NCBI RefSeq assembly: GCF_014642405.1 | Contig: NZ_BMIN01000014.1 | Location: 54,261 to 118,260, forward strand | DNA length: 64,000 bases | From: Pontibacillus salipaludis | GTDB lineage: Bacteria > Bacillota > Bacilli > Bacillales > BH030062 | Direction of reading: 5' to 3' | Shown: positions 59,485-64,000 of the stretch, one piece after another | Numbering within the stretch: position 1 is the stretch's first letter | Layout: each line of letters opens with the position of its first letter | Notes under the pieces: model-generated | What the model was told of the DNA's origin: nothing | Databases searched by the model: none | What the model saw: the letters and a program-made list of their open reading frames with translations, nothing else | Translations under genes and position numbers: made by a program

Positions 59485-59826
59485 CTTAAAATTGGAAAAT
59501 GAATACTAGCCTATTTTCAACACGCTGGGTGAAGGTCCATACCAATTCATGACGATCAGCGTATAGTACATTAAGAAACAAACCTCCCCTTATTTATATA
59601 GATCAACATGTTAAGCGCGGATACCATTCGCGCTTCCTTTTATTCCTTTAGCACTCTAGCAAAACGCAGCGTGCCAGACACCCTGCACTTCTGTACAGCA
59701 ATAAAGGGTGTCTGGCACGTTGTATTACGTTAGTGTGTAAAAGTGTTATGGAGCATTGATTTCTATGATTTTTGGGGAATAGGTTATAGTATAGACAGTA
59801 GGAGTTTTAGATAGGGAGGGAATTGT
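59485..59826. other. Intergenic region with orphan hairpin and repeat copy 6
   Basis: No gene. A hairpin AAGCGCG (59613-59619)/CGCGCTT (59629-59635) followed by CCTTTTATT may be a plus-strand terminator without an obvious transcript. It also contains the palindromic repeat described next. Confidence 0.6.
59670..59719. repeat. Palindromic dispersed repeat, copy 6
   Basis: Perfect arms CGTGCCAGACACCC (59670-59683) and GGGTGTCTGGCACG (59706-59719). Confidence 0.85.
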
Positions 59827-60777
59827 TTGTTTATTTTATCGTCATGTAAGATCAGAAGGGATTTACGGGAGCGCTTAGAGGAGGCTTATCCTTCAGTTAC
59901 GTTTCAGTTTACAGATTCGATCGGGGAGGCTGCTTCTTTTTTGCCGGAAGCGGATGTATTACTTACATATGGAGAAGATTTGACGGAAGAACTGATCGAG
60001 GAAGCCATCCAACTGAAGTGGGTAATGGTTTTGTCGGCTGGGTTAGAGAAGATGCCATTTAAGAAGATAGAGGAAAGGGGAATCCTCGTTACCAACTCGA
60101 AGGGGATCCATAAAGTTCCGATGGCGGAGTATGCCATAGCAATGCTGCTTCAAGTAGCAAGGAATACTCGTTTATTGCTAGAGAATGAAAAGGCGCATGA
60201 ATGGGATCGTAATGTAAAGCCTGTTGAGATTACCGGGAAGACCATGCTCATCGCAGGAACAGGGGCGATAGGGCAGGAAGTCGCTCGCCTTGCTCAGGCG
60301 TTTAGAATGTACACGATTGGTATATCGAATAGTGGTAAGGCAAAGGAACATTTTGATAACGTTTATACAAAAGATGAACTAGAGGCTCACCTTCCTGAAG
60401 CGGACTTCGTGGTTTCAGTTCTTCCTAGTACAGAAGGCACTAAGAACTTTTTCAAGAGAAAAGACTTTGAAATAATGAAAGGTGACGCAGTTTTCCTAAA
60501 TATGGGCCGAGGTGACGTAGTGGACGGGGATACTTTATTGCATGTAATGGAAGAAAGATTAATTCACCATGCGGTATTAGATGTGTTTGAAACAGAGCCT
60601 CTACCAGCTGCTCACCCATTTTGGGAGATGGGGAATGTAACCATAACTCCTCATTCGTCAGGAATGTCTCCTCATTATCAACCAAGGGCCATGTCGATCT
60701 TTGAAGAGAACCTACATACTTTCCTGGCTGGAGGGAAGGTATCTGTAAATCAAATTGATCCAAGAAAGGGGTATTAA
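59827..60777 (+). CDS. D-2-hydroxyacid dehydrogenase family protein
   Basis: 316 residues starting at TTG 59827 (GGGAGGGAA upstream). Two-domain NAD-dependent enzyme: AGTGAIGQEVARLAQAF is the Rossmann motif, PSTEGTKNFF, NMGRGDVVDGDTL, DVFETEPLPAAHPFW and TPHSSG carry the conserved Arg, Glu and His catalytic residues. Interconverts a 2-keto acid and D-2-hydroxy acid, or acts on a phosphonate/glyoxylate-type substrate. Overlaps the next gene by one base (TAATG). Confidence 0.88.
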   Translation: MFILSSCKIRRDLRERLEEAYPSVTFQFTDSIGEAASFLPEADVLLTYGEDLTEELIEEAIQLKWVMVLSAGLEKMPFKKIEERGILVTNSKGIHKVPMAEYAIAMLLQVARNTRLLLENEKAHEWDRNVKPVEITGKTMLIAGTGAIGQEVARLAQAFRMYTIGISNSGKAKEHFDNVYTKDELEAHLPEADFVVSVLPSTEGTKNFFKRKDFEIMKGDAVFLNMGRGDVVDGDTLLHVMEERLIHHAVLDVFETEPLPAAHPFWEMGNVTITPHSSGMSPHYQPRAMSIFEENLHTFLAGGKVSVNQIDPRKGY

Positions 60778-61337
60778 TGATGAAGATTTATACACGATCT
60801 GGTGACAAAGGTGATACATCGCTTATTTACGGAGACCGGGTGTCAAAAAGTGATGCACGAGTCGATGCTTATGGTACTTGTGATGAGGCAAACTCCATGA
60901 TTGGGTTGTCATTAAGCTATTTAAGAAGAGAAGACTGGCCAGAGAAACAAGCCTTCTGTGATACGATGCACCGTGTGCAAACCATTTTATTCCATGTAGG
61001 TGCTGAGCTAGCGACTCCTCAAGGGAAAGAAGTGAAGTGGCAACTCACTCAGGGGCACATAGATGAACTAGAAAAGCAAATTGACAGTTGGGATCAAGAA
61101 CTTGAAGCTCTTCAGAACTTTATTCTGCCATCAGGGCACGAAGCTTCGGCCACATTACACACGGCACGCACGATTGTAAGAAGAGCGGAACGTAGTGCTG
61201 TTGTTGTGAAAGATGAATTAAATAACCCGCTTGTCCTGACGTATTTAAATCGATTATCCGACTTTTTATTCGTAGCAGCTCGATTTGTTAACAAGATGAC
61301 AGGTGGTAAAGAAATACCGCTAAGAGCTGATGTGTAA
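60777..61337 (+). CDS. pduO: Cob(I)alamin adenosyltransferase, PduO type
   Basis: 186 residues. ATP-binding N-terminus IYTRSGDKGDTSLIYGDRVSKSD, then DEANSMIGL, and the C-terminal RTIVRRAERSAV and LNRLSDFLFVAARFVN motifs, all diagnostic for PduO/MMAB enzymes. Adds the adenosyl group to cob(I)alamin. Translationally coupled to the dehydrogenase gene. Start could be either of two adjacent ATG codons. Confidence 0.95.
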   Translation: MMKIYTRSGDKGDTSLIYGDRVSKSDARVDAYGTCDEANSMIGLSLSYLRREDWPEKQAFCDTMHRVQTILFHVGAELATPQGKEVKWQLTQGHIDELEKQIDSWDQELEALQNFILPSGHEASATLHTARTIVRRAERSAVVVKDELNNPLVLTYLNRLSDFLFVAARFVNKMTGGKEIPLRADV

Positions 61338-61372
61338 TATATGTAAATAGGCTTGGTATCAAGCGAGTTACA

Positions 61373-61400
61373 TTGACAAAAAGAGGTACAACGGTATACA
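61373..61400 (+). promoter_or_regulatory. perR promoter
   Basis: TTGACA (61373-61378), 16-base spacer, TATACA (61395-61400). Confidence 0.75.
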
Positions 61401-61404
61401 CTAT

Positions 61405-61419
61405 TTATAAAGATTTTAA
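61405..61419 (+). promoter_or_regulatory. Probable Per box at perR
   Basis: TTATAAAGATTTTAA matches TTATAATNATTATAA with two differences, just after the -10 box, consistent with PerR autorepression. Confidence 0.6.
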
Positions 61420-61468
61420 TGTAATAATATTGTTTATATGAAAATATGTGAAAGCGAGGTGCATGACG

Positions 61469-61900
61469 GTGTCTGATCATCGACTTCGTGAGGCTTTGGA
61501 CACATTAAAAGATTCTGGCGTCCGTATTACACCCCAACGTCATGCGGTGCTTGAGTTTCTCATTGATTCCATGTCTCATCCAACCGCAGATGACATCTAT
61601 AAAGCATTAGAAAGCAAATTCCCAAATATGAGTGTAGCTACGGTATACAACAATCTTCGCGTGTTTCGTGAAATTGGGTTGGTTCGTGAATTGACTTATG
61701 GTGATTCATCAAGCCGATTTGATTGTAACACTTCAGAGCACTACCATGCGATTTGCAATAATTGTGGAAAGATCGTTGATTTCCATTATCCATCTCTTGA
61801 TGAGGTAGAATCGCTAGCGGAGCAGGTTACAGGATTTGATGTTAGTAACCACCGAATGGAAGTGTACGGAATTTGTGAAGAGTGTAAGTCAAAGCACTAA
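61469..61900 (+). CDS. perR: PerR, peroxide-sensing Fur-family repressor
   Basis: 143 residues from GTG 61469: GAGGTG lies seven bases upstream, and this start keeps B. subtilis numbering. Regulatory metal ligands His37, Asp85, His91, His93 and Asp104 are all present, as are the structural zinc Cys96, Cys99 (CNNC) and Cys136, Cys139 (CEEC). Helix-turn-helix around [14 protein letters not shown]. Oxidation of His37/His91 by peroxide releases DNA. Controls catalase, alkyl hydroperoxide reductase and, in B. subtilis, heme genes. Confidence 0.96.
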   Translation: MSDHRLREALDTLKDSGVRITPQRHAVLEFLIDSMSHPTADDIYKALESKFPNMSVATVYNNLRVFREIGLVRELTYGDSSSRFDCNTSEHYHAICNNCGKIVDFHYPSLDEVESLAEQVTGFDVSNHRMEVYGICEECKSKH

Positions 61901-61937
61901 AATGAGAGTTCTTTTAAAAGAACTCTCATTTTTTATG
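61900..61937 (+). terminator. Terminator of perR
   Basis: AAAATGAGAGTTCTTTT / AAAAGAACTCTCATTTT palindrome with T-run. Confidence 0.93.
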
Positions 61938-61945
61938 GATGTGTA

Positions 61946-61983
61946 AAAAGACCTTGAAGAGTTGAGGCTCTACAAGGTCTTTT
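61946..61983. terminator. Terminator of ygzB
   Basis: AAAAGACCTTG / CAAGGTCTTTT with inner GAG-CTC pairing; active on the minus strand and possibly both. Confidence 0.85.
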
Positions 61984-61998
61984 CAATTAACCGTGATT

Positions 61999-62373
61999 TT
62001 ACTTTTGATTTTTAGTATTTTTTTGATATCTTTTAGAATTGTACCGTTCATCGAATTCTTTTCCTTCAAGATCTTTATCTAAAGTTAAGGGCTCATTACA
62101 GTGCATGCATGCGTCAACGCGTCCTAATAGTTTTGTTGGTTTGTCGCAATTAGGGCAAACAACTTTTATCGTTTTGGTGGATAACATTCCGATCCAAAAG
62201 TATACGACTGTGCTCAGGGTGACTGACAGAAGCCCTAGGATCATAAAGATACTCATTAACCACATCGTCTCTTTAAATAAAAGGCCAACATACATGATGC
62301 CAAAACCGATAAATACTAAACTTAGCGCAAACGTGCGTATCTTGTTTATTTTGTTCGAGTACTTAACGCCCAA
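61999..62373 (-). CDS. ygzB: YgzB, UPF0295 membrane protein with zinc ribbon
   Basis: 124 residues from TTG 62373 (AGGAGGG six bases before; longer open frame lacks homology). It starts [20 protein letters not shown], two membrane segments (about 13-35 and 43-66), [20 protein letters not shown], then a zinc ribbon CPNC-CMHC and [20 protein letters not shown]. Conserved in Bacillus next to perR. Function unknown. Confidence 0.88.
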   Translation of the reverse strand: MGVKYSNKINKIRTFALSLVFIGFGIMYVGLLFKETMWLMSIFMILGLLSVTLSTVVYFWIGMLSTKTIKVVCPNCDKPTKLLGRVDACMHCNEPLTLDKDLEGKEFDERYNSKRYQKNTKNQK

Positions 62374-62501
62374 CCTTTTCCCTCCTAACATTTTCAATTG
62401 GTAGTATAGCATATTTCTAGGAGAGAAAGCGTCGTCGAAAAAAGGATTTTCTATGAATGTGTCGAAATTAATCACTATCTTAGTATTTGGGGGAAAGTAG
62501 T

Positions 62502-63377
62502 ATGGAAGATGTGTTACGTCCGATCTACCAAGAACGTGCTAGTCAGAAAAACACATTAGGAATTTTGATTATAGAAAAGAAAAAGCCCATTAGCCCTGTG
62601 ACAGATAACTTTGATGTTATTTTATTAATTATTGTACGGGGGGCTACTCAGCCTTGGTACGTTAAACATTATGAATTTGAGAACAAAAATGCGGCCATGC
62701 ACATTGTGGATGAAGACCAACTTACCAATTGGGTCGATACTAGTTCATTCCGCAGAGCTGTAGAGTGGGTGATAGAGGGCCGGGTTGTATTCGATCGAAA
62801 CGAGTATGTAACTTCTTTAAAAGAAAATCTACGTAACTTCCCACAGGAAAAGCGTGATTTAAAAAAGGCGATTGAATTCGCAAAACTCATTCGAACATAT
62901 GGAGAATGTAAAGATCTATATGAAACAGAACAATATATGGATGCTTTTAGTAAAATGATTCATTCATTACATTACTTAGCTCGTCTCTCTGTCATTGAAA
63001 AAGGATTCCATCCAGAAGTAACGGTATGGAACCAGGTGAAAAGGATTGAACCAGAAGTATACAAGCTCCATCAGGAACTAAGTAAAAGCAATGAAACTCT
63101 TGATAAACGAGTTCAGCTTATGCTTTTAGCTACTGAGTTTGCTATCAATTCTAGAACGATTAATTGTGCAAAACATTTAATAGAAGTAATGGGAAGTAAA
63201 GAAGAGCCGTGGGCATATGGTGAATTGATGGTTCATCCAGATATTCAACCATACGCGCTTGATCTTGGAGCGCTACTGGACTACCTTGTTGATAAAGAAA
63301 TAATAGAAGCTGTACAGATCGAAACAAAAGGCAAGAACCTATATCATAGAACGTATCGGTTAAGGAGAAACGACTAG
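62502..63377 (+). CDS. ygxA: YgxA, nucleotidyltransferase-like protein
   Basis: 291 residues from ATG 62502 (GGGGGAAAG upstream). N-terminal [33 protein letters not shown] resembles a nucleotidyltransferase-like domain with substituted catalytic residues; the middle is helical; a C-terminal winged-helix-like part ends with [23 protein letters not shown]. Found directly upstream of rrnD in B. subtilis as here. Role unknown. Confidence 0.85.
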   Translation: MEDVLRPIYQERASQKNTLGILIIEKKKPISPVTDNFDVILLIIVRGATQPWYVKHYEFENKNAAMHIVDEDQLTNWVDTSSFRRAVEWVIEGRVVFDRNEYVTSLKENLRNFPQEKRDLKKAIEFAKLIRTYGECKDLYETEQYMDAFSKMIHSLHYLARLSVIEKGFHPEVTVWNQVKRIEPEVYKLHQELSKSNETLDKRVQLMLLATEFAINSRTINCAKHLIEVMGSKEEPWAYGELMVHPDIQPYALDLGALLDYLVDKEIIEAVQIETKGKNLYHRTYRLRRND

Positions 63378-63385
63378 AATAAAGA

Positions 63386-63434
63386 AGCCTCCGACAATTC
63401 TTGAAAAAAGGGTTGCATAGGAGGCTCTTTTCTT
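63386..63434 (+). terminator. Terminator of ygxA
   Basis: AGCCTCC / GGAGGCT stem with a long loop, then CTTTTCTTTT. Confidence 0.75.
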
Positions 63435-63508
63435 TTACTATTGTTAAGTGGCTTTAAGAGAGCCGAACAAACCCACGAGGAAATATCAAAAGAAATTAAC
63501 AAAAGTTA

Positions 63509-63537
63509 TTGACGATGTTTTCTCAGGGTGATATAGT
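63509..63537 (+). promoter_or_regulatory. rrn promoter P1
   Basis: TTGACG (63509-63514), 17-base spacer, TATAGT (63532-63537). Confidence 0.8.
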
Positions 63538-63614
63538 ATTACTTGTCGCTGAAAACGACACAAACAATTTCGAGCAGCCAACAAAACGGCATCGAAAAAA
63601 ATCAAAAAACATTG

Positions 63615-63644
63615 TTGACAAACAAAACAACGAAATGTTAAGAT
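63615..63644 (+). promoter_or_regulatory. rrn promoter P2
   Basis: TTGACA (63615-63620), 18-base spacer, TAAGAT (63639-63644). The leader that follows contains GATCTTTGAAAACTGAAC, the usual Bacillus rrn leader motif. Confidence 0.8.
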
Positions 63645-63797
63645 GATTAAGTCGCTGTTAAACAGCAGACAAACAAAAGAAACACTTTAAAGAAACATTT
63701 GATCTTTGAAAACTGAACGAAACAACATGTAACGTCAATGTCTTTAAATTATTTTTTAAAGCCAGTAATCATTTATTTGATGCTAGGCAAACTCAAC

Positions 63798-64000
63798 TTT
63801 TATGGAGAGTTTGATCTTGGCTCAGGACGAACGCTGGCGGCGTGCCTAATACATGCAAGTCGAGCGCGTGAAACAACATGATCCCTTCGGGGTGATTGTT
63901 GTGGATCGAGCGGCGGACGGGTGAGTAACACGTGGGCAACCTACCCATGAGATCGGGATAACTCCGGGAAACCGGAGCTAATACCGAATAACCCAGTGAA
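63798..64000 (+). rRNA. rrs: 16S ribosomal RNA, 5' part (runs off right edge)
   Basis: Begins TTTATGGAGAGTTTGATCTT and contains GGCTCAGGACGAACGCTGGC, TGCCTAATACATGCAAGTCG and CGGCGGACGGGTGAGTAACA, all universal 5' 16S segments. Only about 203 bases are present. AACTCCGGGAAACCGGAGCT is the Bacillaceae form. Variable region 1 suggests a halophilic Bacillaceae member. Confidence 0.97.

Overview
The window comes from a low-GC, endospore-forming Gram-positive bacterium of the family Bacillaceae. Evidence: spore genes (sspE, sspK, yfh genes), Bacillus-type ribosome binding sites and promoters, a PerR that keeps Bacillus residue numbering, and a gene order matching the Bacillus subtilis yfhE to rrnD interval (yfhE, yfhF, recX, yfhH, sspK, yfhJ, yfhP, mutY, yfhS, sspE, ygaC, ygaD, ygaE, gsaB, ygaF, perR, ygzB, ygxA, 16S rRNA). 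The first 200 bases of 16S suggest a halophilic or marine relative of Pontibacillus/Halobacillus, but that placement is only an impression.

Layout. 1-773: start of a peptide/nickel-type ABC ATPase running off the left edge. 980-1994: holin-like protein plus amidase. 2012-5529: a short-chain dehydrogenase, a 25-residue membrane peptide, a GrpB-family gene and a yxlEFG-like ABC exporter operon. 5677-5749: tRNA-Ala(GGC). 6216-21277: a Tad/Flp pilus operon (cpaB, tadZ, tadA, tadB, tadC, flp pilin, tadE-like, tadF/G-like) interrupted between the pilin and the tadE-like gene by an unusual block: three tandem von Willebrand A (vWA) lipoprotein paralogues, a secreted Trp/Gly-repeat protein and two paralogous proteins of unknown function. 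21640-26994: glutamate/Na+ symporter, HpaB-type flavin hydroxylase and a GAF-GGDEF-EAL protein.

27092-27810 has no credible gene but is dense in structure: a palindromic repeat, sixteen tandem copies of a GC-rich 21-bp unit, a terminator, and a cluster of nine DnaA-box-like sites. Then follow yfhE, an acetyltransferase with an attenuator-like leader and a tRNA-like sequence, a sortase with its probable LPxTG-like substrate, and an MBL-rhodanese protein behind a CsoR/CstR-like operator. 32468-63377 is the yfh/yga backbone with inserted metabolic genes: glcT-ptsG-ptsH (with RAT antiterminator), a lone gltB, an ABC-F protein with a leader peptide and attenuator, a 2-hydroxyacid dehydrogenase and a cobalamin adenosyltransferase. 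The window ends in an rrn operon with two promoters and the 5' end of 16S rRNA.

Two dispersed repeat families (a GTGTCTGGCACGC palindrome and a 46-bp GGTTCAGTCCAG element) and one 170-bp extended inverted repeat sit in intergenic spaces, mostly beside gene ends. Starts were chosen from ribosome binding sites and often lie inside the longest possible open frame.
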